Source: SHAN690 sp041391765 (GTDB lineage: Bacteria; Bacteroidota; Bacteroidia; Flavobacteriales_G; Salibacteraceae). Taken from it: a stretch of DNA of 64,000 nucleotides. The notes beneath the pieces are model-generated. The model had not been told where the DNA came from, ran no database searches, and saw nothing but the letters and a program-made list of their open reading frames with translations. Shown piece by piece: positions 16,947 through 25,438 of this stretch. The stretch is taken from the NCBI GenBank assembly GCA_041391765.1, contig JAWKNJ010000021.1, forward strand, positions 1 through 64,000, given 5' to 3'. Position 1 is the first letter of the stretch; each line of letters starts with the position of its first letter. A program made the position numbers and the translations under genes.

Positions 16947-17762
16947 ATGCGACACGCTATGATTAGAATTTTGGCTTTGGCTTTGACGTTAGTGCTGTCA
17001 TTGCAGGTGATTGCTCAAGGGGATAGCGACATGGATGATCGCAAGATTCGATTCGGACTAACCGTGGCTCCAAATTTTGGCTGGTTGAAGCCAAACATCC
17101 CTGAATTTGACAAGGACGGGCTTCAGCCAAGGATGGGATTCGGCTACGGTTTGATGATGGATTACAAGTTCAGTGAAAGCCCGAATTATCTCTTCTCAAC
17201 GGGTTTTAACCTCACAACAAACGGTGGCGGCATGATCGAACCATGGGAAACTGTCATCACCGAAAGTGACACCTCTTACAGATACCTTGGACACAATGAC
17301 CGAACCTACCGACTTCAGTACATCAATGTGCCATTGCTACTTAAAATGAGAACAAGCAACGTTGGTTACATGACCTATTTTGGAGCCATTGGTTTGGACG
17401 TTGGATTCCGCACAAGAGCAAGAATCAACAACGATTATACGTGGACAACATCGAGTATTTCAGCTTTGCAACCCGCGGACGAAAAAGACCTCGACTTCAA
17501 CAGCAATTTAAACTTCATGCGCCTGGCACTGAATATCACATTGGGCACTGAGTATAACCTAACTGGAAATACAAATCTCTATGCCGGGATTGGACTTCAT
17601 AATGGTTTTACCAACTTATTCAATAATAAACCTGCAAACCGTATCTTGGATCCGGACAACAACGGGAGTCCAAAGCTTGATTTAACTGGAAGCACAATTG
17701 TTAGCCAACAAAAAAAGGCAGGTTATTATTACATCTCTTTAGATTTGGGCGTTTTCTTTTAA
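16947..17762 (+). CDS. Outer-membrane beta-barrel protein (PorT-like / porin family)
   Basis: A 271-residue protein with a signal peptide (ILALALTLVLSLQVIAQ) and alternating hydrophobic/polar strands typical of an eight-strand barrel. Recurrent motifs are GLTVAPNFGWL, LQYINVPLLLKMRT and the C-terminal YYISLDLGVFF with a terminal Phe. PorT, a type IX secretion component, has this architecture, and gldB/gldC next door would fit, but generic PF13568 barrels look alike and I cannot separate them by eye. The ATG at 16959 is an alternative start that gives a cleaner signal peptide. Its stop overlaps the nadE start (TAATG). Confidence 0.75.
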   Translation: MRHAMIRILALALTLVLSLQVIAQGDSDMDDRKIRFGLTVAPNFGWLKPNIPEFDKDGLQPRMGFGYGLMMDYKFSESPNYLFSTGFNLTTNGGGMIEPWETVITESDTSYRYLGHNDRTYRLQYINVPLLLKMRTSNVGYMTYFGAIGLDVGFRTRARINNDYTWTTSSISALQPADEKDLDFNSNLNFMRLALNITLGTEYNLTGNTNLYAGIGLHNGFTNLFNNKPANRILDPDNNGSPKLDLTGSTIVSQQKKAGYYYISLDLGVFF

Positions 17763-18541
17763 TGGACGCAAAAGCAGTTGCAGATCACATAGCTCAATGG
17801 CTTCTGTCGTATAATACGGAAGCAAAAACCAACGGATTCGTTGTGGGTGTGTCTGGGGGAATTGACTCTGCTCTGACTTCCACCTTAGGCGCCATGACAG
17901 GCCTACCAATGATTTGTGTGGAAATGCCCATTCATCAAAACTCAACTCAGGTAAACCGCGCTTCTGACCATATCGCCTGGCTTAAGCAGAAATACCCCAA
18001 CGTTTCTTTAGAGCACGTGGAACTGACGAACATTTTCGACTCATTGGTTAGCGCTTTGCCCAGCACCTATGAAAAAACCAGAGAAATGTCGCTGGTAAAC
18101 ACTCGTGCGAGACTTCGAATGACGACACTTTATTATTTCGCTGCGCTCAAAGGCATGCTCGTCCTTGGAACAGGAAATAAAGTGGAAGATTTCGGAATCG
18201 GCTTTTTTACCAAGTATGGCGATGGCGGAGTTGACCTCAGTCCGATTGCTGATCTAACGAAGTCTGAAGTTTATAAAGTTGCCCGCGAATTGGGCGTGAT
18301 CGACAGCATTCTCAATGCTCCTCCCACAGACGGACTTTGGGGAGATGATCGCACTGATGAGGATCAAATTGGTGCGAGCTATCCCGAACTGGAGTGGGCC
18401 ATGCAGTTTGTAGGAAGCGAAGACAGTCTATCCACTCGTCAAAAAGAAGTGTTGGTCATCTATAGAAGACTGCACAAAGCAAATAGGCACAAGATGATCC
18501 CCATTCCTGTTTGCGAAATTCCGGCTTATCTTAAAGCATAA
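17762..18541 (+). CDS. nadE: NH3-dependent NAD+ synthetase
   Basis: Final step of NAD synthesis: amidation of nicotinic acid adenine dinucleotide with ammonia and ATP. At 259 residues it is the short, ammonia-dependent type without a glutaminase domain. The ATP pyrophosphatase P-loop is GVSGGIDSAL (about residue 29). GTGNKVEDFGIGFFTKYGDGGVD and LTKSEVYKVARELG are characteristic NadE segments. The ATG overlaps the previous stop by one base, so it is translated with the barrel gene. A hairpin follows the stop. Confidence 0.95.
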   Translation: MDAKAVADHIAQWLLSYNTEAKTNGFVVGVSGGIDSALTSTLGAMTGLPMICVEMPIHQNSTQVNRASDHIAWLKQKYPNVSLEHVELTNIFDSLVSALPSTYEKTREMSLVNTRARLRMTTLYYFAALKGMLVLGTGNKVEDFGIGFFTKYGDGGVDLSPIADLTKSEVYKVARELGVIDSILNAPPTDGLWGDDRTDEDQIGASYPELEWAMQFVGSEDSLSTRQKEVLVIYRRLHKANRHKMIPIPVCEIPAYLKA

Positions 18542-18542
18542 A

Positions 18543-18574
18543 GAAAGCGCCATTTCCGAAGACGTGGCGCTTTC
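18543..18574. terminator. Bidirectional hairpin between convergent nadE and a T9SS gene
   Basis: A perfect 10-base stem (GAAAGCGCCA / TGGCGCTTTC) with a 12-base loop begins two bases after the nadE stop. A short T-rich tail exists only on the minus-strand reading (TTTCTTTA). It probably ends transcription from both sides. Confidence 0.6.
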
Positions 18575-18606
18575 CAGGTATAAACTACCCTCTGCTAGGT
18601 TTTGGG

Positions 18607-20181
18607 CTAGTTGAAAATAATCTTGATCGTAGCTGAGGTTTCTGCAGAGTTCACCTCAAGGAAGTAAACGCCATTTGGAAACTCTTCAACATTCACTTGA
18701 TTCAATCCTTGCTCAAGCCTGCCGCTTTGGACAACCGCTCCTTGAATATTTCTCAAAGTATAAGTTCCGGTTGCATCGGTATCAAGGGTGAACTGCGCAT
18801 TGGCTGGGTTTGGGTAAACGCTCACATTTGACCCTCCAATCTCTGCCACAGCAAGAGCCCATGTAGTGGCATCGGCCGTGTTTGAAGGGGCAGAAACACC
18901 AAATGCATTATACGCCAAAACTCTATAGTAATAAACCGTTCCCGCTGTCAAACTCGCTGTGTCTGAGTAACTTACCGTATCCATGCCTACAGAAGCGATT
19001 TCCGAAAATATCGTTCCGTCTGTGCTACGCTCAACCTTAAACCCATCTTCATCTGTGCTGTTATCTGTCCAGTTCAGGCTTACACCCGGTGATCTTCCGA
19101 CAGCACCTGCTGATAAATTAGTTGGAGGATTTGGCGCCCCACCGCCAACAGCGGTTGTGTCATTGTAAAGCACACGAAGTTTCGCGCTAGATTCAAATGC
19201 AGTTCCATCCCATAGATAACCTAAAGCAAAAGCAATCTCGCCTGACTCATAGAACGCCTTGTATTTCACATCGTTTTCCCATGAGGTTCCGTTTCCCTTT
19301 TCGATAATGTACTCATCAATCATTCCACCAGAATAAGTATACGTAGTGCGGTCTTCGTTAGCCCAACTTCCTGACGTGTCGACATAGTCGGACATGGTAA
19401 GGATGCGCCCATTTGCATCGTAGGTGTAGTCCTCCTTCTCGTCATTTTGCCATGCTGATCCATCCCAGTATTGCTGAATCATTTGAGTCATTCGTCCATT
19501 CGCATCATATGTGAACGTTTGTCTTTGATCGTCTTCGAAGGCTGAACTTCCATCCCAGTCTTGCTCCAACACTTCGGTCACATTTCCACTTGTCCATGTG
19601 AACGTGTACTTTGTTTCTGCTTCTAATGGTGTAACAGTACCCGTGCTACTCTCGGAATAAATCCTGGTGGTCAATTCTCCGGAGCCATTATAATTCATTA
19701 CGTCTTTCCCCGCTCTGAATGTAGTGGTAGCTCCAAACTTGATTGTATCTATATAATCCCCGAACGTGTAATTTCCACTTCCGTCCATGGTGTATGTTGC
19801 ATATTGCGTTTGTGTGTACGCTCCAACTCCTTGTGACCTTTCCATGCCAGTGATTTGATTCGATCCATCGTAAGTGTAGCTATAGTTGGTTTCAATAAAG
19901 GCTACCCAAAGCGAATTCACCGCATCCCAGCCATAGTTACCAAAGGTTGTAATATCTCCTTGCGCGTTCTTTGGAACAGCAAATTTGGAATCGTTTCGCC
20001 AAGTGCCGCTTAAACCCGAATCACTTTGATAGATGATAACGTCAATGGTATCAAAGACATCCGCACCCGGATAGTGAACTGGCCACCCGATTGGGTCTGT
20101 CAGATTGTTAAACACATAGTCTTGTGAGTGAGCACCAAGTGCTCCTACAAGCATTAAAGCAGAGATGTAGAGTTTTTTCAT
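18607..20181 (-). CDS. Secreted FnIII protein with T9SS type A sorting domain
   Basis: A 524-residue exported protein. It starts with a signal peptide (MKKLYISALMLVGALGAHSQ). Residues about 95-320 hold several degenerate repeats of the form YDANGR.t.m..qyWDGSaWqNd, reminiscent of YD-type repeats. A fibronectin type III domain follows (about 350-445; SLNWTDNSTDEDGFKVERS, YYYRVLAYNAFG). The last 75 residues are a Por sorting domain (VYPNPANAQFTLD, GVYFLEVNS, KIIFN). It should end on the cell surface. The binding partner is unknown. Confidence 0.85.
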   Translation of the reverse strand: MKKLYISALMLVGALGAHSQDYVFNNLTDPIGWPVHYPGADVFDTIDVIIYQSDSGLSGTWRNDSKFAVPKNAQGDITTFGNYGWDAVNSLWVAFIETNYSYTYDGSNQITGMERSQGVGAYTQTQYATYTMDGSGNYTFGDYIDTIKFGATTTFRAGKDVMNYNGSGELTTRIYSESSTGTVTPLEAETKYTFTWTSGNVTEVLEQDWDGSSAFEDDQRQTFTYDANGRMTQMIQQYWDGSAWQNDEKEDYTYDANGRILTMSDYVDTSGSWANEDRTTYTYSGGMIDEYIIEKGNGTSWENDVKYKAFYESGEIAFALGYLWDGTAFESSAKLRVLYNDTTAVGGGAPNPPTNLSAGAVGRSPGVSLNWTDNSTDEDGFKVERSTDGTIFSEIASVGMDTVSYSDTASLTAGTVYYYRVLAYNAFGVSAPSNTADATTWALAVAEIGGSNVSVYPNPANAQFTLDTDATGTYTLRNIQGAVVQSGRLEQGLNQVNVEEFPNGVYFLEVNSAETSATIKIIFN

Positions 20182-20254
20182 GTTTTCCTCAATTAATGAT
20201 TACAAATGAATTGCGGATACTTGCACGATTTTCTACGGTAAACAACGTAAATCA

Positions 20255-20980
20255 TTGACCCCGAGCGAAACACCTGCATACGGCCTCAGTCTTCTAGTAG
20301 ATAAACCATTGGAATGGACATCCTTTGATGTCGTCAACAAATTGCGATATACAGCTAAGCGCATCACTGGTCGTAAAAAGATCAAAGTAGGACATGCCGG
20401 TACTCTTGACCCTTTGGCTACTGGCTTAGTGATCATTTGCATTGGCTCTCACACCAAAACCATCAACGATTTGATGGGAATGGATAAAGTGTATGAGGGC
20501 ACGATTCGATTGGGCGCCTCTACACCATCTTTCGATTTAGAAACCGAAGTGGATCAAACCTACCCACTTCCCGATCAAAAACTCGAACAACTTAAGCAAG
20601 CTGCCAAGCAGTTTGAAGGAGAACAGGATCAAATTCCGCCTATGTTTTCGGCCAAAAAGATTGACGGGAAAAAGGCCTATGAACACGCTAGAAAAGGAAA
20701 AGAAATAGAACTTAAGGCCGGTCGAATTCGCATTGATTCTTTTGAGGTTAACGACAAATCCTTTCCAGATATTGACTTTATTCTTAGATGCAGCAAGGGG
20801 ACTTACGTGCGCAGTTTGGCGCGAGACTTTGGTAAAGCACTGGGCTCAGGAGCCCATCTCACACGGCTCAGACGCACAAAAATTGGGGCGTTTTCCATAC
20901 AGGATGCGCTAACCATCGAACAGGCCATGCAAGCCATTGAGGACGACTATTTTAAATACTTAAAAACGAATTCGCTTTAG
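20255..20980 (+). CDS. truB: tRNA pseudouridine(55) synthase
   Basis: Converts U55 of tRNA to pseudouridine. LLVDKPLEWTSFDVVNKLR near the N terminus and GHAGTLDPLATGLVIICIG with the catalytic Asp identify TruB. The KGTYVRSLARDFGKALG segment is also conserved. Length (241) matches the short Bacteroidota type. No in-frame ATG lies near the expected start: TTG at 20255 gives the usual ten-residue lead before the first motif and is the best choice, but the frame stays open upstream. queA follows after 64 bases. Confidence 0.93.
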   Translation: MTPSETPAYGLSLLVDKPLEWTSFDVVNKLRYTAKRITGRKKIKVGHAGTLDPLATGLVIICIGSHTKTINDLMGMDKVYEGTIRLGASTPSFDLETEVDQTYPLPDQKLEQLKQAAKQFEGEQDQIPPMFSAKKIDGKKAYEHARKGKEIELKAGRIRIDSFEVNDKSFPDIDFILRCSKGTYVRSLARDFGKALGSGAHLTRLRRTKIGAFSIQDALTIEQAMQAIEDDYFKYLKTNSL

Positions 20981-20993
20981 AACATTAGAATTC

Positions 20994-21001
20994 TAAATTT
21001 G
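20994..21001 (+). promoter_or_regulatory. TAnnTTTG promoter box of queA
   Basis: TAAATTTG matches the consensus exactly, 43 bases before the queA ATG. Unlike many genes here, this leaves a true leader. The leader holds a small CCC/GGG hairpin around a T6 run, which might act as a weak attenuator. Confidence 0.4.
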
Positions 21002-21044
21002 CAGCCCTTTTTTAGGGGGACTATTCTCTAAACAAAACACAAGT

Positions 21045-22097
21045 ATGAAGCTTTCACAATTTCGATTCGATCTTCCAAAGAACCTTATTGCCGAGTATCC
21101 ATCCAAGGAGCGCGATGAAGCCAGACTAATGGTAGTTAATTCCGCCAAGGGCACCATTGAGCATAAGGTGTTTAAAGACGTAATCGACTATTTTAACGAA
21201 GGCGATGTGATGGTGTTGAACAACACTCGCGTTTTTCCGGCCAGGTTGTATGGAAACAAGGAAAAGACAGGAGCAAAAATTGAAGTTTTTCTTCTTCGCG
21301 AATTGAACCGTGAGAGCCGCCTTTGGGATGTGTTGGTTGATCCGGCAAGAAAAATTCGCATCGGTAACAAGCTTTACTTCGGTGATGATGATTCTTTAGT
21401 AGCTGAAGTAATTGACAACACTACCAGCCGCGGAAGAACACTGCGTTTCTTATTTGATGGAAGCTACGAGGAATTCCGCAGCACACTCATGTCGTTAGGA
21501 AACACCCCACTACCGAAGTACATCCACCGTGAAGTGGAGCCAGACGATGAAGAGCGTTATCAAACAATTTACGCTACCAACGAAGGTGCCGTAGCTGCTC
21601 CAACTGCAGGTCTACACTTCAGCCGCGAGTTGATGAAGCGCCTTGAATTGAAGGGCGTTGATTTTGCAAAACTTACACTACACGTTGGTCTGGGAACATT
21701 CAGAAATGTTGAAGTGGAAGACCTGACAAAGCATAAGATGGACAGCGAACAAGTGGAAATCACTCAAGAATGCTGCGATGTGGTCAACAAAGCAAAAGAT
21801 GCGAAAAAGCGCATTTGCGCGGTTGGAACAACTTCCATGCGTGCCATGGAGACGTCATTCTCAACCAACAGACACCTTCAGCCATACTACGGATGGACCA
21901 ATAAGTTCATCTTCCCCCCTCATGATTTCAGCGTTGCTGATAGTATGATAACCAATTTTCACGTTCCTGAGTCAACGTTGTTGATGATGGTCAGTGCATT
22001 CGGTGGATATGACCTGATGATGGAGGCGTACCGATCAGCTATCAAAGAGAAGTATCGCTTCTACAGCTATGGTGACGCGATGCTGATCCTGAAGTAA
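21045..22097 (+). CDS. queA: S-adenosylmethionine:tRNA ribosyltransferase-isomerase
   Basis: Penultimate step of queuosine synthesis in tRNA, transferring the ribosyl part of SAM to preQ1-tRNA. At 350 residues it has the QueA length. Recognisable blocks are FRFDLPKNLIAEYPSKERDEARLMV at the start, VMVLNNTRVFPARLYG, AAPTAGLHFSRELM, LHVGLGTFRNVEVEDL and ITNFHVPESTLLMMVSAF. A terminator follows. truB upstream also modifies tRNA. Confidence 0.96.
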   Translation: MKLSQFRFDLPKNLIAEYPSKERDEARLMVVNSAKGTIEHKVFKDVIDYFNEGDVMVLNNTRVFPARLYGNKEKTGAKIEVFLLRELNRESRLWDVLVDPARKIRIGNKLYFGDDDSLVAEVIDNTTSRGRTLRFLFDGSYEEFRSTLMSLGNTPLPKYIHREVEPDDEERYQTIYATNEGAVAAPTAGLHFSRELMKRLELKGVDFAKLTLHVGLGTFRNVEVEDLTKHKMDSEQVEITQECCDVVNKAKDAKKRICAVGTTSMRAMETSFSTNRHLQPYYGWTNKFIFPPHDFSVADSMITNFHVPESTLLMMVSAFGGYDLMMEAYRSAIKEKYRFYSYGDAMLILK

Positions 22098-22117
22098 ACC
22101 ATTGAAATAATACTTTT

Positions 22118-22153
22118 AAGCCCGTTCCAACTCTTAGAAGGACGGGCTTTTTT
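22118..22153 (+). terminator. Rho-independent terminator of queA, touching the ispD start
   Basis: AAGCCCGTTCC pairs with GGACGGGCTT around a short loop and is followed by a T run that ends three bases before the ispD ATG. It is a textbook terminator, but it occupies the place of the ispD leader and ribosome binding site. Confidence 0.8.
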
Positions 22154-22156
22154 GTG

Positions 22157-22831
22157 ATGAAAAACAGCATTGTCATAGTTGCCGGAGGAAAAGGATCGCG
22201 CATGAATAGTGAGCTTCCGAAGCAGTTCATGCTGTTATCCGATGTTCCCGTTTTGATGCATACCCTCGAGCGTTTCGCCCAAGCAATCGAAGACATTCAC
22301 ATCGTGTTGGTCTTGCCCAAGGATCACATCTCGTTTTGGAAAGGACTGTGCCAACAAATGGATTTTGATCTCCATCACGAAGTTGTTGAAGGCGGAAAAG
22401 AAAGATTCGACTCCGTAAAAAACGGTTTGACAGCTTGTCCAAACGAAGGGGTTATTGGTGTTCACGATGGGGTGAGGCCTTTGCTTACCGAAGAACTCAT
22501 TCTTCGATGCTATACAGAAGCCGCGAAGTATGGATCAGCACTGCCCGTTGTTCCAATAACCCAAAGCCTTCGCAAGATGGACGGAGAAAGCAGCTATGCA
22601 GTGGACCGAAAAGGAATGCTCAATGTTCAGACTCCACAGTGCTTTGGTGCTGAGCAAATTAAAGCTGCGTATAATCAACCGTTTACACCCGCGTTTACGG
22701 ATGATGCCACCGTATTTGAAGCGGCAGGTAACGCCATCCACTTGGTAGATGGAGAGGAAACCAATGTCAAGATCACCACTCAGGCCGATTTGAAAATTGC
22801 TGAAGCCATCTTAGGGTTGCGCAACGGCTGA
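22157..22831 (+). CDS. ispD: 2-C-methyl-D-erythritol 4-phosphate cytidylyltransferase
   Basis: Third step of the MEP isoprenoid pathway: forms CDP-methylerythritol from CTP and MEP. The 224-residue product starts with the nucleotide-binding IVAGGKGSRMNSELPKQF. The conserved GVHDGVRPLL and TDDATVFEA and the C-terminal NVKITTQADLKIAE match IspD. The ATG at 22157 is preferred to a GTG one codon upstream. There is almost no space between the queA terminator and this ATG, so expression may depend on read-through. rlmN follows. Confidence 0.94.
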   Translation: MKNSIVIVAGGKGSRMNSELPKQFMLLSDVPVLMHTLERFAQAIEDIHIVLVLPKDHISFWKGLCQQMDFDLHHEVVEGGKERFDSVKNGLTACPNEGVIGVHDGVRPLLTEELILRCYTEAAKYGSALPVVPITQSLRKMDGESSYAVDRKGMLNVQTPQCFGAEQIKAAYNQPFTPAFTDDATVFEAAGNAIHLVDGEETNVKITTQADLKIAEAILGLRNG

Positions 22832-22839
22832 TACCTTTG
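22832..22839 (+). promoter_or_regulatory. TAnnTTTG promoter box of rlmN
   Basis: TACCTTTG matches the consensus exactly, begins right after the ispD stop and ends six bases before the rlmN ATG at 22846. It argues against a TTG start at 22837, which lies inside the box. Confidence 0.5.
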
Positions 22840-22845
22840 CGAACG

Positions 22846-23904
22846 ATGCAAAAGGCTCAAAAAAACCTGCGTTCACTCAGCACAGAGCAGATTGAGGATT
22901 ACTTCACCTCGATCTCGCAGCCAAAATTTCGCGCGACTCAGTGTGAGCAATGGCTCTGGCAGAAGCAGGCCAAGTCGTTTGACGATATGACCAATCTGCC
23001 GCTTCCTGTCAGGGAAAAACTCAAGGAAGACTTTGTCATCAACGAGTTGAAAATTGCGGAAGAACAGGTGAGCAACGATGGAACGGTAAAATGCGCCATT
23101 CGCTTGCACGATGGCATGGTAGTCGAAGCCGTTCTGATTCCCGCAAAGGATAGAATGACAGCTTGCATTTCCTCTCAAGTCGGCTGTAGTTTAACCTGTG
23201 CATTTTGCGCTACAGGGAAGCTAAAGCGGATGCGAAACCTCGAGCCAGATGAAATATTTGATCAAGTGGTGGCAATTAAGTCCGTTGCTCAGAAATACTT
23301 TGAAAAGCCACTCACCAACATCGTGTTCATGGGTATGGGCGAGCCCCTGCTGAACTATAAAAATGTACTCACTTCTATCTATCGAATCACCAACGACATT
23401 GGCTTGGGGATGGCTTCAAAGCGCATCACTGTATCCACTGCAGGCATCGAGAAAATGATTCGCAGACTAGCGGATGACAAGGTTAAATTCAGACTGGCTC
23501 TTTCACTTCACGCAGCGAATGATGTGAAAAGGAGCCAAATCATGCCAATCAACGAACAGAACAGCTTGGACAGTTTAGCGGATGCTATCAACACCTTTAG
23601 CGAAGCAACAGGCAACCGAGTAACGTTTGAATACATCATCTTCAAGAATTTCAATGATACACTGGAGGATGCGCGGGAATTAGGAATGTTCTGCAAACGC
23701 GTTCCTGGTAGAGTTAATATCATCGAATACAATCCAATTGATGATGGAACGTTTGAACAGGCAGAACCAAAAAAAGTAGACGCCTTTGCCAAACATTTGG
23801 AACACATGGGCGTGGTGGTGAACATCAGGCGCAGCCGAGGAAAGGACATCGATGCCGCCTGCGGACAATTGGCAAACAAAAATGAAGCGGTGGCTAATGC
23901 ATAG
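22846..23904 (+). CDS. rlmN: Dual-specificity RNA methyltransferase RlmN
   Basis: Radical SAM enzyme that adds a C2 methyl group to A2503 of 23S rRNA and A37 of some tRNAs. The 4Fe-4S motif is CSLTCAFC (CxxxCxxC, about residue 117). GMGEPLLNYKNV and the SLHAAND segment are family marks. Near the C terminus RRSRGKDIDAACGQL holds the conserved second-site cysteine. Length is 352. The ATG at 22846 follows a promoter box by six bases. Its 3' end overlaps the next gene by 23 bases in another frame. Confidence 0.96.
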   Translation: MQKAQKNLRSLSTEQIEDYFTSISQPKFRATQCEQWLWQKQAKSFDDMTNLPLPVREKLKEDFVINELKIAEEQVSNDGTVKCAIRLHDGMVVEAVLIPAKDRMTACISSQVGCSLTCAFCATGKLKRMRNLEPDEIFDQVVAIKSVAQKYFEKPLTNIVFMGMGEPLLNYKNVLTSIYRITNDIGLGMASKRITVSTAGIEKMIRRLADDKVKFRLALSLHAANDVKRSQIMPINEQNSLDSLADAINTFSEATGNRVTFEYIIFKNFNDTLEDARELGMFCKRVPGRVNIIEYNPIDDGTFEQAEPKKVDAFAKHLEHMGVVVNIRRSRGKDIDAACGQLANKNEAVANA

Positions 23905-25393
23905 GGCCGTGGTACTTATATCATGTTCGTTGACCTTCTTCTCTGCAAAGACGCAAACAGATAGTCTGGGCGCTTTGCAACTTCTCGAGCGATTCGAAAT
24001 TCCTCGCGAAGAAAAAATTGAATTCTTCAAACCAACGTCCTCGGCTGCTCCGGTGATATTTTCTCGCGAGGGAGAAGCCCTCTTCATTCGTCCTATGGAC
24101 ATGGCTACCGGTCAACCAATCAAAACACTCACTATCCGTTCAAACGACACAAAGAAGATTGATCAATATGGTTTGGTCGGAGACAGCATTTTTGTGCTCG
24201 TTCGATCCATCGAAAACCATCGCACCACAGGTTACGAAGCTGTCATTTACACTTTAACCGGTAACGAACTCTCCCAAGCACATCGTCATTCCATTCCCTT
24301 GCCAATTGACGAGGCCAAGCGCAACATCAACGACATTTTCTTCACCGCCTCAAAATCCGGAAAGCACTTGGCCGTGGTGCAACAAGACCTCTATGACCGC
24401 GAAAAAGGTGCTACTCTTTTTTTAGAAGTCACTGCATTTCCTAATCCACAACCAAAAGAATTCACTCTTCCGCTGCCCTTTGATGCGGATGACCTTCACG
24501 TGCTCGGGGTATCTATTGATGATAGCGGTGCGGTTTACATTGGTGTCACCACAGGTGTGAAGCTCAACAGTCCATTTTTAAGGAAGTATCTTGTTTATGC
24601 CTTCCGACCTGAGACCCGAGAATTGCACGAGTTTGACTTAAGTCGGGATAAGAAGTATGCGCAGGACATGAGGCTTAAAACCTCGGGAAACAATCTAAAC
24701 ATTGTGGCATTGTTTTCGGAAGATCCATTTGCACAGGGAAGCACTAGTGGCTACATCTTCGTTCAATTGGATTCCTCTGGAACCTGCATTTCCGACCGTA
24801 AAGAACTTTATTATCCACCCAGCGTGAAGCAGGAGTTGGACCCCCAACTTCACTCAGATGGACGTGAAATAACCGATGTATTTATCGATAACATCCATTC
24901 CATTGGGGGCAATTCATACGCTGTGATGGACCGACATTACCGCGATCAGGTTTGCACCACCGACCCGCGGACGGGCATCATCACTTGCACCGACCAGTTC
25001 CATTACGAAGGCATTTTAGTTGAGAACCTGAACAACCCTTCTGAGTCAAAATTCATTGGAAGAAGCCAGCTCGACTACAACAAATTGGGTCCGTTTGTGG
25101 GTCACGATTCTTATGAAGTTGGCAGCGATTTGTATGTGCTTTACAACGATCATCAAAGGAACGAATCCACAGATGCCGAGCGCATCATGAACAACCCGGA
25201 TCGCTCCAATCTCCGATACGTGCGCATCAACGGGAATCGGCTCAGCAGTGAACACCTCGTGATTGAAGAACGCAACAGCTTTATTTATTTACCCACGGTA
25301 CATGGCTTCGTGGACGGAAAAACCATCAACGCCTTGTTTTCAGATGGACGCAATTTCCGCGTTGGGCAGGTCAATACACTGAAACTCCGTTGA
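23882..25393 (+). CDS. Uncharacterised secreted protein, 503 aa
   Basis: I do not recognise this family. From the ATG at 23882 the protein has an N-terminal export signal (hydrophobic VVLISCSLTFFSAKTQ). The rest is a long soluble beta-rich chain with repeated strand/turn patterns (DSIFVLVRSIENH, GAVYIGVTTGVKL, LNIVALFSEDPFA, YVRINGNRLSS) that would suit a beta-propeller. No catalytic motif, sorting domain or lipobox is seen. The start lies inside the end of rlmN, suggesting coupled translation. The location should be periplasmic or beyond. Confidence 0.7.
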   Translation: MKRWLMHRAVVLISCSLTFFSAKTQTDSLGALQLLERFEIPREEKIEFFKPTSSAAPVIFSREGEALFIRPMDMATGQPIKTLTIRSNDTKKIDQYGLVGDSIFVLVRSIENHRTTGYEAVIYTLTGNELSQAHRHSIPLPIDEAKRNINDIFFTASKSGKHLAVVQQDLYDREKGATLFLEVTAFPNPQPKEFTLPLPFDADDLHVLGVSIDDSGAVYIGVTTGVKLNSPFLRKYLVYAFRPETRELHEFDLSRDKKYAQDMRLKTSGNNLNIVALFSEDPFAQGSTSGYIFVQLDSSGTCISDRKELYYPPSVKQELDPQLHSDGREITDVFIDNIHSIGGNSYAVMDRHYRDQVCTTDPRTGIITCTDQFHYEGILVENLNNPSESKFIGRSQLDYNKLGPFVGHDSYEVGSDLYVLYNDHQRNESTDAERIMNNPDRSNLRYVRINGNRLSSEHLVIEERNSFIYLPTVHGFVDGKTINALFSDGRNFRVGQVNTLKLR

Positions 25394-25426
25394 TGTTAAT
25401 CGTGATTAAGCTACGTTTGAAGCCAT

Positions 25427-25433
25427 AAGGAGA
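25427..25433 (+). promoter_or_regulatory. Strong Shine-Dalgarno sequence deciding the TTG start at 25439
   Basis: AAGGAGA sits five bases before a TTG. It is the clearest Shine-Dalgarno site I noticed in the window and supports TTG as the start of the polyprenyl synthase gene. Confidence 0.6.
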
Positions 25434-25438
25434 ATCTG

